This document shows, piece by piece, positions 12,713 through 23,740 of a DNA stretch of 23,740 nt. The first letter of the stretch is position 1; the number at the start of each line of letters is the position of its first letter. Under the pieces are notes generated by a model. That model did no database searches and was not told where the DNA came from. It was given only the letters and a program-made list of their open reading frames with translations. The stretch covers positions 1-23,740 of the forward strand of contig DASXMR010000029.1 of NCBI GenBank assembly GCA_036495525.1, written 5' to 3'. The DNA comes from DASXMR01 sp036495525. GTDB lineage: Bacteria > Actinomycetota > Actinomycetes > Streptosporangiales > Streptosporangiaceae. Position numbers and translations under genes: made by a program.

Positions 12713-14181
12713 TGCGAATCGAGGTCCGGCCGGTCGCCAGGCTCCGCGGCGCGGAGCCAGTGGACGTAGCCGGGCTGCTAGGCCCGGTGCTCGCCGCGCT
12801 GCGCGACAGCGACGCCGACCTTTCCAGAGTGCGGGTGGTGTGCGACTGGATCCAGTACCGGTCAGCCTTCCGCGAGCCTGCTGACCTGCGCCCGGTGCTG
12901 CAGGCGCAGCCGCGGGCCGGTGACGGCGACCCGGAGCTAGAGCTGGCCCTTGACCTGCGCCGCGGCGACGCCGACCTCGGCGCGCTAGTTCAACGGCTGC
13001 TGGCCGAGCACGCCGGGCAGCAAACGGCGGCCGCGCTGCCGCTCGAGCCGTGGGTGGCCGGCAGCGCGAGCTGCATCTGGCGCTTCAACGCGCTGTACTG
13101 GCAGGCGCTGTCGGACTGGGAGAAGGCCACTGGCCGGGAGTACGAGCGGGCGCTGCCCGGCGGGCAGAGCCAGGCGCGCAACAGCGCCGCGGTCCGCGAG
13201 CTGATCCTGGAGCTGTTCAAGGTCTGGGACGACCTGGACTCACGCGGCGCGCTGCCGGCCGAGCTGTACATTGTCGAGCTCGGCGCAGGCAACGGCGGCC
13301 AGGCGCAGACCTGGCTGGACGAGTTCGTGGCCCTGTCCAGGGCGCATAGCCGCGACTACTACCGCCGGCTGCACTACCTGATGGGCGACTACTCGCCGCA
13401 CGTGCTGAGCCGCGCCCGGCAGGCGGTCGCGCACCACGGCGAGCACGTGAACGCGCTGGTCGTCGACGCTACCCACCCGGCGGTCAGCCTCGGCTTCCTG
13501 CGCGGCAAGGCGTTCCTTGTCTATATCTCCAACGTGTATGACAACCTGCCGGCCGACGAGATCGCCCAGATCCGCGGCAGCTCCTACCAGGTGCAGGTCA
13601 GGGCGTACCTGCCGGTCGCCGCGGCGCGGCGGATCGCCCGCCGGTTCGGCGCGTCAGCGGCCGCCATCCCGGACCTCGTCGGCAAGCTGCTGCGGCTGGG
13701 CCCCGAGTTGCTCTGCGACGTGCTGCCGCAGCACTTCGCCGACCCGGCCAGGGCAGTCGAATTCTGGCAGCAGGTGTGGGCGGCGCTGCGGTTGCAGGAG
13801 CGCTACCTGCCACTGGAAGGGCTTGACCTCTATCAGATTGGCCCGGATCTGACCGGCGAGGCGCTCCGGTCACAGCTGGAATCGGACGGCGACATCCGGA
13901 TCCACGCCAGCAACGGGGCACTGACCAGCTTCGCCGAGACGCTCCCGCTGCTGCATCCTTTCGGCCGGCTGCAGTGCCACGACCTGTTCGTCACCGATGT
14001 GCGCGACTACCAGAACGGCTTCTACGGCCCGGGCAAGTACGACGGCTCGGTGGTCAACTGGGTGAACGGGCCGCTGCTAAGGCACGTGGGCAGCCGTGGC
14101 GGCTTCGACGTCCGGATCTCGCCGTTCGCGCAGCGGCCGTCGGCCAGCGTGAAGACGCTCACCGCGGCGGTCAGGGAGTGA
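12712..14181 (+). CDS. MidA/NDUFAF7-like SAM-dependent methyltransferase of unknown target
   Basis: A 489-residue protein with a class I methyltransferase core. The glycine loop is YIVELGAGNGGQAQTWLDEF (res ~184-203), followed by LHYLMGDYSPHVLSRARQAV, NALVVDATHP and AFLVYISNVYDNLPADEI, the acceptor-side motif region. The arrangement resembles the MidA/NDUFAF7 family, which methylates an arginine in respiratory complex I in mitochondria, but the fit is partial and I would not transfer that role. An N-terminal ~110-residue domain precedes the core and a long C-terminal part (res ~240-489) follows. The ATG overlaps the MTHFR stop (TGATG), so translation is coupled; the MetE-like gene starts 15 bp after its stop. 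The neighbours suggest a role tied to methyl transfer or methionine. Target unknown. Confidence 0.72.
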   Translation: MRIEVRPVARLRGAEPVDVAGLLGPVLAALRDSDADLSRVRVVCDWIQYRSAFREPADLRPVLQAQPRAGDGDPELELALDLRRGDADLGALVQRLLAEHAGQQTAAALPLEPWVAGSASCIWRFNALYWQALSDWEKATGREYERALPGGQSQARNSAAVRELILELFKVWDDLDSRGALPAELYIVELGAGNGGQAQTWLDEFVALSRAHSRDYYRRLHYLMGDYSPHVLSRARQAVAHHGEHVNALVVDATHPAVSLGFLRGKAFLVYISNVYDNLPADEIAQIRGSSYQVQVRAYLPVAAARRIARRFGASAAAIPDLVGKLLRLGPELLCDVLPQHFADPARAVEFWQQVWAALRLQERYLPLEGLDLYQIGPDLTGEALRSQLESDGDIRIHASNGALTSFAETLPLLHPFGRLQCHDLFVTDVRDYQNGFYGPGKYDGSVVNWVNGPLLRHVGSRGGFDVRISPFAQRPSASVKTLTAAVRE

Positions 14182-14196
14182 GCCGGGGAGGCGCAG

Positions 14197-15261
14197 ATGA
14201 GCACGCAGCCAGCAATGGCCGGTGACCGGCCGGGCCCGGCCGGTCAGCCCGCGCCGGTGCTGCCGACCACGGTGATCGGTTCCTACGCCGTGCCAGAGTG
14301 GCTCGGGCAGCTCAGGAACGACTATTACCAGCGCCGGATCAGCCAGAACTACCTGAGCGAGATCCAGGACATGGCCATCAAGGCAGCGGTGCTTGACCAG
14401 GAGCGGGCGGGCATCGACATCCTGTCCGACGGCGAACTGCGCCGGGACAACGACATCGACTACCTGCTGGCGAGGATGCCTGGCGTGGAGATACCGCACC
14501 GGGCAAAGACCGATTTCCTGGACTACTACGAGGCCAGGGTGGTCCGCCCGCTGCCTGAGCCCGACGGTCTCGGGCTTGGCCTGGTCGATGATTTCCGGTT
14601 CGCCTGCCAGCTCACCGACCGGCCCGTCAAGGTGTCGCTGACCGGGCCGTTCTCGCTCTCCCGGCGGATCACCGACGGCGCCTACGCCGACCCCGGCGAC
14701 CTGGTCAGGGCGCTCGCCAGGCAGCTCAACGCCGAGGCGGTGGCGCTCGCCGCGGCCGGCGCCCGGCTGCTGCAGATCGACGAGCCGTTCCTGGCCGGCT
14801 ATCCCGAGGAGGTAGCCCTCGCGATGGAGGCGGTCAACATCGTCACTGACGTGCCGGACGTCAGCTGGACGCTGCACGTCTGCTATGGCAACCGGTACGC
14901 GCGCCCGCTGTGGGAAGGGCACTACGACTTCCTGTTCCCCGCGGTGCAGGAGACCAAGGTGGACCGGCTGGCGCTGGAGTTCGCCCGCAAGGGCGACGAG
15001 GACCTGCGGCTGCTCGGCCAGCACCACTGGGACCGCGGCCTGGGACTCGGCGTCATCGACGTCAAGTCCGACACGGTCGAGCCGCAGGACGTGGTCGCTG
15101 AGCGGATCCGCAGGGCACTGCGCTACGTGCCGGCTGACCGGCTGATGATCAACCCGGATTGCGGCCTGCGGCACGTGAGCGGCCAGGCCACCCGCGCCAA
15201 GCTGGCCGTCATGGTCGCTGCCGCCAGCCAGGTCAGGCAGGAGCTGGACAGCAGCGGCTAG
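14197..15261 (+). CDS. Stand-alone MetE catalytic-domain (core-MetE) protein 1
   Basis: MetE transfers a methyl group to homocysteine at a zinc site. This 354-residue protein has only the C-terminal barrel. Zinc-ligand candidates are His227 and Cys229 (LHVCYGN), Glu261 (LALEFARKG) and Cys322 (NPDCGLRH). Also visible are VIGSYAVPEW (the 'GSxPxT' homocysteine loop), LSDGELRRD and LLQIDEPFL with the conserved Asp195. The N-terminal half of full MetE, which helps bind methyl-THF polyglutamate, is missing, so the donor may be a corrinoid, another methylated compound or an enzyme-bound methyl. GGGGAGG lies about 5 nt before ATG 14197. It is 15 bp downstream of the MidA-like gene in the same operon. 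A non-methionine thiol acceptor, as in epoxyalkane:CoM transferases of this superfamily, remains possible. Confidence 0.85.
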   Translation: MSTQPAMAGDRPGPAGQPAPVLPTTVIGSYAVPEWLGQLRNDYYQRRISQNYLSEIQDMAIKAAVLDQERAGIDILSDGELRRDNDIDYLLARMPGVEIPHRAKTDFLDYYEARVVRPLPEPDGLGLGLVDDFRFACQLTDRPVKVSLTGPFSLSRRITDGAYADPGDLVRALARQLNAEAVALAAAGARLLQIDEPFLAGYPEEVALAMEAVNIVTDVPDVSWTLHVCYGNRYARPLWEGHYDFLFPAVQETKVDRLALEFARKGDEDLRLLGQHHWDRGLGLGVIDVKSDTVEPQDVVAERIRRALRYVPADRLMINPDCGLRHVSGQATRAKLAVMVAAASQVRQELDSSG

Positions 15262-15370
15262 CGGGCCGGCCGCTACGCTGCGCCGCCGTCCGGTCCCGGG
15301 CAGCGGTGCGCTCGCGGGATACTGGGCAGCACCCGCCAAGCGAGCACGCCGCGGCATCCCGGAGGTCAGC

Positions 15371-16396
15371 ATGCTGTTCCCGACGTCCCTGGTCGGCAGT
15401 TACCCGCAGCCGGACTGGCTGATCGACCGGGAGAAGCTGGCCGGCCGGTTCCCGCCCAGGGTCAGGGCACGCGAGCTGTGGCGGGTCGACCCGGCTTACC
15501 TGGCGGAGGCTCAGCGGGACGCCACCCTGCTCGCGATCCGGGCGCAGGAGGACGCCGGGCTGGACATCGTGACCGACGGGGAGATCTCCAGGGAGAGCTA
15601 TTCCAACGCGTTCGCGACCGCGCTGGACGGGGTGGACATCGACAATCCAGGCACCGCGCTTGACCGGAGCGGAAACCCCAATCCGGTGCCGAGAATCACC
15701 GGCCCGATCCGGCGCCGCCACCCGGTCAACACCGAAGCGCTCGCCTTCCTCCGCGCGCACACCAGCAGGACCGTCAAGATCACCGTGCCCGGCCCGTTCA
15801 CCATGTCGCAGCAGGCGCAGAACGACTACTACCCGACCGTCGCCGAGGCCGGCTACGCCTACGCCGCGGCGGTGAACGAGCAGGTCCGCGACCTGTTCGC
15901 GGCCGGCGCCGACATTGTCCAGCTCGACGAGCCCTACCTGCAGGCCAGGCCCGACGCCGCCCGCGAGTACGGGGTCGGCGTGCTGAACCGCGCGCTGGCG
16001 GGCATCAACGGGACCACCGCCGTGCACCTGTGCTTCGGCTACGCGGCGATCATCCATGACCGCCCGGCCGGGTACTCGTTCCTGCCCGAGCTCGCCGCGT
16101 GCACCGCCGACCAGATCTCGATCGAGACCGCGCAGTCCGGCCTGGACTGCTCGGTGCTCGCGACCCTGGACGGCAAGACGATCATCCTCGGCGTCATCGA
16201 CCTGAGCGACCCGGCGGTCGAGACGCCGGAGCAGGTGGCCGGCCGGGCTCGCCGCGCGCTGCCGTACACCGGCGCCGAGCGGATCGTGCTGGCGCCGGAC
16301 TGCGGCATGAAGTACCTGCCAGCCGACTCAGCGTCCGGCAAGCTGCGGGCGATGAGCAAGGCCGCTGCCCTGCTGCGCGCAGAAGCGGCCGGCTGA
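15371..16396 (+). CDS. Stand-alone MetE catalytic-domain (core-MetE) protein 2
   Basis: A second zinc methyltransferase barrel of 341 residues, clearly related to but diverged from the previous gene. Zinc-ligand candidates are His219, Cys221 (VHLCFGY), Glu252 (ISIETAQSGLD) and Cys311 (APDCGMKYL). LVGSYPQPDWL forms the substrate loop, IVTDGEISRESY and IVQLDEPYL (Asp186) are the other barrel landmarks. It lacks the MetE N-terminal half. The central segment GNPNPVPRITGPIRRRHPVN (res ~101-120) has no close counterpart in its neighbour and probably shapes a different substrate pocket. GGAGG lies 5 nt before ATG 15371. A 109-bp gap from the previous gene includes GATACT near 15319, which might be a -10 box. 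Acceptor and donor are not determined by sequence. Confidence 0.85.
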   Translation: MLFPTSLVGSYPQPDWLIDREKLAGRFPPRVRARELWRVDPAYLAEAQRDATLLAIRAQEDAGLDIVTDGEISRESYSNAFATALDGVDIDNPGTALDRSGNPNPVPRITGPIRRRHPVNTEALAFLRAHTSRTVKITVPGPFTMSQQAQNDYYPTVAEAGYAYAAAVNEQVRDLFAAGADIVQLDEPYLQARPDAAREYGVGVLNRALAGINGTTAVHLCFGYAAIIHDRPAGYSFLPELAACTADQISIETAQSGLDCSVLATLDGKTIILGVIDLSDPAVETPEQVAGRARRALPYTGAERIVLAPDCGMKYLPADSASGKLRAMSKAAALLRAEAAG

Positions 16397-16496
16397 GCCG
16401 CTCGCGCCACCCCAAACCGCGCCTGAGCAGAGCGGACGCACGCCGAGCCTGGCCACGCCGCGGCGAGCGTGTATTCTCTTTCTTACCTGGACAGCT

Positions 16497-16525
16497 TTGA
16501 ATGACAGCTTGGCGACCAGGATAAA
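16497..16525 (+). promoter_or_regulatory. Candidate metH promoter in an AT-rich patch
   Basis: TTGAAT (16497-16502), a 17-bp spacer and GATAAA (16520-16525) lie in the only clearly AT-rich stretch between the MetE-like gene and metH. Transcription would start near 16532, immediately before the leader hairpin. A further TATTCT near 16472 is an alternative -10. Confidence 0.4.
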
Positions 16526-16532
16526 AACGCCT

Positions 16533-16566
16533 AAAGAGTCTCGCGCCCCGCCTCGCGCGTCTCTTT
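16533..16566 (+). promoter_or_regulatory. Leader hairpin before metH (attenuator or stabilising stem)
   Basis: AAAGAGTCTCGCG (16533-16545) pairs with CGCGCGTCTCTTT (16554-16566) with two mismatches across 13 positions and an 8-nt loop. The right arm ends in CTCTTTGTT, a modest U-tract, so it might act as a terminator or attenuator within the ~64-nt leader. It does not match the cobalamin, SAM or SAH riboswitch consensus patterns I know. Confidence 0.45.
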
Positions 16567-16595
16567 GTTAAAGCGTGCGACAGGGGGCCGCGACG

Positions 16596-20213
<3,618 letters not shown>

Positions 20214-20248
20214 CAGCACCGGGTCATCGAGTCACGCTGCGGCCGACA

Positions 20249-20282
20249 ATGCCCGGCTGGCTTCGTTCCTGCTGGTGGGCAT
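20249..20282. terminator. Weak hairpin between convergent metH and SCO genes
   Basis: ATGCCC (20249-20254) and GGGCAT (20277-20282) are perfect 6-bp arms around a 22-nt loop in the 74-bp gap between two convergent stops. The loop is long and only position argues for termination. Confidence 0.3.
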
Positions 20283-20287
20283 GATCT

Positions 20288-21448
20288 TTACCCGGCTCGC
20301 CGCGCCGCAGCCTCGAGCGCGGACGCGCTCAGCCAGCCGTCGTGCTTCCAGACGATCCGGCCGGAGGCCGAGACCAGCGCGAACCATGGCTGGTCCTGCA
20401 CCCGGTAGCCGTCGGCCAGCCGACCGGAAGTGTCGAGCGCCACCGGGTAGCGCAGCCTTTCAGGCAGCCTGGCGAGGTAGGACGCGGCGGCGTGCGGGGA
20501 CGGCTCGGTGGCCGCCTCGTCGACCGCGACCAGCGGCGGCAGGTGCCGCTGCCGCGCAGCCAGCGCGTAGTCGTTGAGCCCGGTCAGCCTGCTGGCCAGG
20601 TCAGAGGTCTCGCTCAGCCAGGTGGCGTAGAACATGACCAGCCTGCTGCGGCCGGGACCGAGCGTGACCGTGCCGCCGCTGGCACCGGGCAGCGTCGTCT
20701 TGCTGGCCGGCCCGACGCCGGCGATATGCGCCAGCGAGCTGTCCGAGGCCAGCGCCGGGTGGCCGGGCAGCAGGCTGGCCGCCTCCCTGGCCAGCACCTG
20801 CGCCGCCTGGCCGACGCTCGCGTACGCCATCTGGGTCAGGTACACCTCGCGCTCCCGGCCGCGCTGGTCGATTACGTATAGGGCCGGGGTGTGGTCGATC
20901 TGGCCGCGCTGGATCTGCACGTAGATGTGATAGGCCCGCCACACGCTTTCGAGCTGGGCTCGCGAGCCGGTGAGGAAGTCCCACTCGTTGACCATGCCGT
21001 GCGCGCGCGAATAGGACATCACGTCCGAGATGCTGGTGGCCTGCGGGTTGGCGTCGATCCCGAGCAGCTGCACCTGGTCCCCCGCCCGGCCGAGCAGCGC
21101 CTTCGCCTCGGTCATGCTGACCGTCGTCAGCGGGCAGATCGTGGTGCACTCAGAGTCGGTGAAGGCAAGGATGACCACCTTGCCGCGGAACTGGCTCAGC
21201 GAGACCGGCTGGCCGAACTGGCTGGTGAGCTTGAAGTCAGGAGCTGGCGAACTGCCGAGTGAGGTGCCGGGGTCCACGTCCGGGTTAGCCGCCAGCGCGT
21301 GCTGCTGGCCGGCCGGCAGCTGGCTGGCGTCACTGCCCCGGCCAGCCGCGCCGCCGGCACACGCGGTCAGCGCGAGCACCGCGGCCGCGCCGCCCGCCGC
21401 GCCCGCCCGCCACAGTGCGCGCCTACTCGCCCTGGTCACCGCAGCCAT
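20288..21448 (-). CDS. SCO1/SenC copper-chaperone lipoprotein with a second degenerate thioredoxin-like domain
   Basis: SCO proteins deliver copper to the CuA site of cytochrome c oxidase or reduce its cysteines, outside the membrane. The 386-residue product starts with a lipoprotein signal ending in a lipobox (ALTAC, Cys30). Residues ~65-230 are the SCO domain: APDFKLTSQFGQPVSLSQFRGKVVILAF, the CxxxC copper motif at Cys101/Cys105 (ECTTICP) and the third ligand His186 (IDHTPALYVID). Residues ~250-386 look like another thioredoxin-fold unit (RLVMFYATWLSETSDLASRL, then a DTSGRLADGYRVQDQPWFALVSASGRIVWKHDG end as in TlpA/ResA). In it the redox CxxC is replaced by WLSETS, so it cannot do disulfide chemistry. 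ATG 21448 is chosen; GTG 21439 is possible. It lies 54 bp downstream of the MinD-like gene. Confidence 0.85.
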   Translation of the reverse strand: MAAVTRASRRALWRAGAAGGAAAVLALTACAGGAAGRGSDASQLPAGQQHALAANPDVDPGTSLGSSPAPDFKLTSQFGQPVSLSQFRGKVVILAFTDSECTTICPLTTVSMTEAKALLGRAGDQVQLLGIDANPQATSISDVMSYSRAHGMVNEWDFLTGSRAQLESVWRAYHIYVQIQRGQIDHTPALYVIDQRGREREVYLTQMAYASVGQAAQVLAREAASLLPGHPALASDSSLAHIAGVGPASKTTLPGASGGTVTLGPGRSRLVMFYATWLSETSDLASRLTGLNDYALAARQRHLPPLVAVDEAATEPSPHAAASYLARLPERLRYPVALDTSGRLADGYRVQDQPWFALVSASGRIVWKHDGWLSASALEAAARRAG

Positions 21449-21502
21449 CCTGCCAGGCTAGCCAGCACGGTCACCGCGCGGGACAGTGCACGCGGCTGAC
21501 GG

Positions 21503-23260
21503 TCAGCGCGACAGGCCGAGCCGCTGCCAGTCGGAGACGAGCACGACCGCCAGCCGCCGCAGCGCGAGCTGCCAGCTGGGCGGCGCATCCCGCCAGTCGA
21601 AGCTGCCGCCAGCCAGCCGGCCAGCCGCCGGCACGTCGTCGGGAACCACCACGAGCCCGCGCGCGGCAGGCAGGTACTGGCTCAGCGCCTGCACGTCCAG
21701 CTGCGCGCCGCGGGCAGGCATCCGGTTCACCACCACGGTGATCGGCCGGTTCCACTGGTGCAGCAGTTCGGCTGACTCGGTGACCAGGCTGGCCGTGGCC
21801 GGCTGCGCATCGGTGAGCAGCACGACCTGATCGGCAGCGGCGATCGCGGCTGCCGAGGCCGGGTCCTGCAGCCCGGTGCCGCAGTCGAGCAGGATCAGGC
21901 TGAAGAAGTCCTTCAGCCGGCCGATCACCCGCGCGTAGGCATCCTCGTCGAGGGCGGCCATCCGGTCAGGGTCAGTCGGGGCCGGCACCACGAGCAGGCC
22001 GTGCACGGCCCGGCCCAGGTGCGAGTCGAGCGCGGTGAGCGACAGCTCGTCGTCCTCGGCTACCAGGGCGGCCAGGTCGTCGACGAACCAGGACTGGTCA
22101 GGCGTGAGCACCCGGCCGAGCGAGCCGAAGTCAGGGTTGGTATCGATGGCGACGGTCGGGTCCCGGCGCAGCTGCGAGAACAGCGTGCCGAGCAGGGCGG
22201 TGATCGTAGTCTTGCCGACCCCGCCCTTCGGCGACACCATCGCGATCGTCGCGCAGCGCAGCAGCCGCGGCCCGGTGATGAGCCCGTCCAGCTGGCCCAC
22301 GTGATCCAGCTCCCGCCAGCGGTGCCGGAACCGGTCCAGCCTCGACGGCGCGACGGACACGGTCAGCTCGGCCGGCAGCAAGTTGCCGCCGGCGCTGAGG
22401 CCAGCCGGCTGCGCGTCCTGCCTGGCCTGCCCGCGGGTCAGCGCCGCCGCGCTCGGCGTGGCCTGCGCGACCGCAGGCTGACCGGCCAGCTGCTGCTCAT
22501 CGGCCGGGAGAACGGCTGGCTGCTGGCCTGATACCCGCGAGCCGGGCACGGGCGAGCCGGGCACGGGCTGGCCGGGCGTCTGCTGCGGGGTCAGCTGCTG
22601 GCCGGCCGCTGTCCAGGCGCGCGCGGCGCGGTCAAGCGCGGCCCGGTTCAGCTCAGCGCGGCTGAGCGCGGCCTGGTCAGCTGCCTGCCCGGACAGCGTG
22701 CCGGGCCCTTGCTGGCCACCGCCGGGCTCAGCCGGTGCGCCGCCCGGCTGCCAAACGCCGGGACCGGCCGGCTGGCCGGCTTGCTGCCGAGCGCCCGGTG
22801 TGGCCGACGGGCTAGCCGGCCCAGCGCCCGGAGCTGCTGGCGGCCGGCGGGAGCTGTTCTTCGCGTGCGCACCGGACCCGCGGGCAAAGGCGCCGAGCGC
22901 CGAGGACAGCCGGCTCGCCCCGCCGGTGCGCCGTGGCAGCACGCCCTCCGCCCGCTGCAGCGGGGTGAGGTGATCTCCGGCCGGTCCTGGCGCGCCGGCG
23001 ATCCGCGGCGACGCCGGCTGGCCGTGCTCGCGCGCGAAGCTTGAGCCCCGGATGCCGCCCTGGGCCGGCTGGCGAACCTGCGGGGACTTCGGCATGGCAG
23101 CGAGCGGAGCGGCGGCCGGACCGCTGGCGTCGGCGGAATCCGCTGCTGAGGGCACCTGGTCGGGTGCGGCCGTGACGGGCGGCGTCTGCTCCGGCGAGCC
23201 TTCCGATGAGTTATCGGCTGCAGGAGTGGCACCCGCCGGGGCATCTCCGTTAAAGCTCAT
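21503..23260 (-). CDS. MinD/ParA-family ATPase with long disordered N-terminus (EspI-like)
   Basis: A 585-residue protein in two parts. Residues ~1-295 are low-complexity Pro/Gln/Ala/Gly-rich sequence with short repeats such as PGQPVPGSPVPGS and no predicted fold. Residues ~330-585 are a deviant-Walker ATPase: MVSPKGGVGKTTITALL (Walker A ~344-352), AIDTNPDFGSLG, LILLDCGTGLQDP (Walker B-like) and VVLLTDAQPATASLV. The design resembles EspI (Rv3876) and related actinobacterial MinD-like proteins of type VII secretion loci, but no ESX component is in the window. A role in ATP-dependent positioning or secretion control is inferred. A GGAAAGG lies ~12 nt before ATG 23260. The SCO gene follows after 54 bp, so they may share a transcript. 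Confidence 0.82.
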   Translation of the reverse strand: MSFNGDAPAGATPAADNSSEGSPEQTPPVTAAPDQVPSAADSADASGPAAAPLAAMPKSPQVRQPAQGGIRGSSFAREHGQPASPRIAGAPGPAGDHLTPLQRAEGVLPRRTGGASRLSSALGAFARGSGAHAKNSSRRPPAAPGAGPASPSATPGARQQAGQPAGPGVWQPGGAPAEPGGGQQGPGTLSGQAADQAALSRAELNRAALDRAARAWTAAGQQLTPQQTPGQPVPGSPVPGSRVSGQQPAVLPADEQQLAGQPAVAQATPSAAALTRGQARQDAQPAGLSAGGNLLPAELTVSVAPSRLDRFRHRWRELDHVGQLDGLITGPRLLRCATIAMVSPKGGVGKTTITALLGTLFSQLRRDPTVAIDTNPDFGSLGRVLTPDQSWFVDDLAALVAEDDELSLTALDSHLGRAVHGLLVVPAPTDPDRMAALDEDAYARVIGRLKDFFSLILLDCGTGLQDPASAAAIAAADQVVLLTDAQPATASLVTESAELLHQWNRPITVVVNRMPARGAQLDVQALSQYLPAARGLVVVPDDVPAAGRLAGGSFDWRDAPPSWQLALRRLAVVLVSDWQRLGLSR

Positions 23261-23461
23261 GGTCGCGATCTGCCTTTCCGGTCGGCCGACTGCTAACCGC
23301 CATTTCGTTTCAGCATGCAGGACGGAGTATGCCTGGCCCAGGCTGCTGCGCGTGGCGAAGCGGTAACAGACGTGGCCCAGGAGACGACATCAGCCGGAAG
23401 GAAAGTGGCTTGGGGCAGCCGGGACCCTTCGGGATCATGGTCAGCGCCGGTCAGCGGCGAG

Positions 23462-23740
23462 TCAGCCGCGGAGCATGTCGCCGATGATCCCGCCCACCCC
23501 GCCGCCGGCTACGGCCTCGCGGCCGGAGCCGCCACCCTGGGGCAGGTACGGGCTCAGCGCGTGCGCCAGGCCAGCGATCGGCATCGACTGCAGCCACACC
23601 TGGCCGGGGCCGGTGAGCGCGACCAGGTAGTAGCCGTCGCCGCCGAAGAAGGCGTTCGCGATGCCGCGGATCCGGGTGATCTGGAACTGCACGCTGCCCT
23701 GGAACATCCCGACGTGGCCAGGGTGCACGAGCAGGGTCTG
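23462..23740 (-). CDS. AIM24 family protein, C-terminal part (5' end beyond window)
   Basis: The frame is open at the window edge and ends at 23462. About 92 residues are visible. They contain the C-terminal beta-sheet repeat of the AIM24/TIGR00266 family: LLVHPGHVGMFQGSVQFQI, FFGGDGYYLVALTGPGQVWLQSMPIAGLAHAL, then a Gly-rich tail GGGSGREAVAGGGVGGIIGDMLRG. AIM24 is mitochondrial in yeast; the bacterial proteins are of unknown function and form a beta-rich fold. It is 201 bp upstream of the MinD-like gene on the same strand. Confidence 0.8.
   Translation of the reverse strand, partial: QTLLVHPGHVGMFQGSVQFQITRIRGIANAFFGGDGYYLVALTGPGQVWLQSMPIAGLAHALSPYLPQGGGSGREAVAGGGVGGIIGDMLRG

Noticed and set aside
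16397..16595. Cobalamin, SAM-IV or SAH riboswitch upstream of metH
   Set aside because: I looked for the B12-box-like GCCACTG and for SAM-IV/SAH consensus segments and found none; only a simple stem is visible. A covariance search would settle it.
22540..22580. Short tandem repeats in the MinD-like gene as a DNA repeat element
   Set aside because: They encode PGSPVPGS-type low-complexity protein sequence in frame and are explained by the disordered linker.

Overview
The window is about 70% GC by eye, densely coding and strongly GC-biased at third codon positions. A PAC2 protein, an EspI-like MinD ATPase with a long Pro/Gln/Ala-rich N-terminus, an Rv1284-type carbonic anhydrase and an Rv0577-like VOC protein all point to an actinomycete, probably a filamentous one of Streptosporangiales or Streptomyces type. 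The genus cannot be fixed from the sequence alone. No rRNA, tRNA, insertion sequence, integrase or CRISPR array was seen.

Layout. 1-9.6 kb holds mostly single genes of general metabolism or stress: a truncated methyltransferase (+), a membrane-anchored GH3 hexosaminidase (-), a selenium-binding-protein-type methanethiol oxidase (+), a two-domain VOC protein (+), a DHA2 drug exporter (-), a DUF3800 protein (-) divergent from an HTH + double Clp_N protein (+), a PAC2 protein (+) and a beta-carbonic anhydrase (-). Convergent pairs are separated by GC-rich hairpins. The DUF3800/Clp_N divergent promoter carries two 17-bp palindromes that coincide with the -35 and -10 boxes of an apparently leaderless promoter.

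9.6-10.26 kb is a 670-bp non-coding stretch. It contains a decayed, frameshifted partial copy of the promoter and 5' end of the next gene. That gene (10.26-11.5 kb) encodes an IspH-family protein that keeps the three iron-sulfur cysteines but has lost most of the substrate-handling and catalytic residues of true IspH.

11.6-20.2 kb is a methionine / one-carbon cluster, all on +: a methylenetetrahydrofolate reductase, a coupled MidA-like methyltransferase, two stand-alone MetE catalytic-domain proteins, and full-length cobalamin-dependent MetH with its own AT-rich promoter and leader hairpin. MTHFR would make methyl-THF and MetH would use it to methylate homocysteine. The two short MetE proteins keep the zinc ligands but lack the N-terminal half of MetE, so they probably use another methyl donor or thiol. 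The odd IspH paralog sits directly upstream, reading the same way.

20.3-23.7 kb is on -: a SCO-type copper-chaperone lipoprotein with a second degenerate thioredoxin-like domain, the MinD/EspI-like ATPase, and the C-terminal end of an AIM24-family protein cut by the window edge.

The most unusual parts are the catalytically stripped IspH paralog with its decayed 5' duplicate, the one-carbon cluster with two core-MetE proteins and a MidA-like protein, and the twin-palindrome leaderless promoter of the Clp_N/DUF3800 pair.
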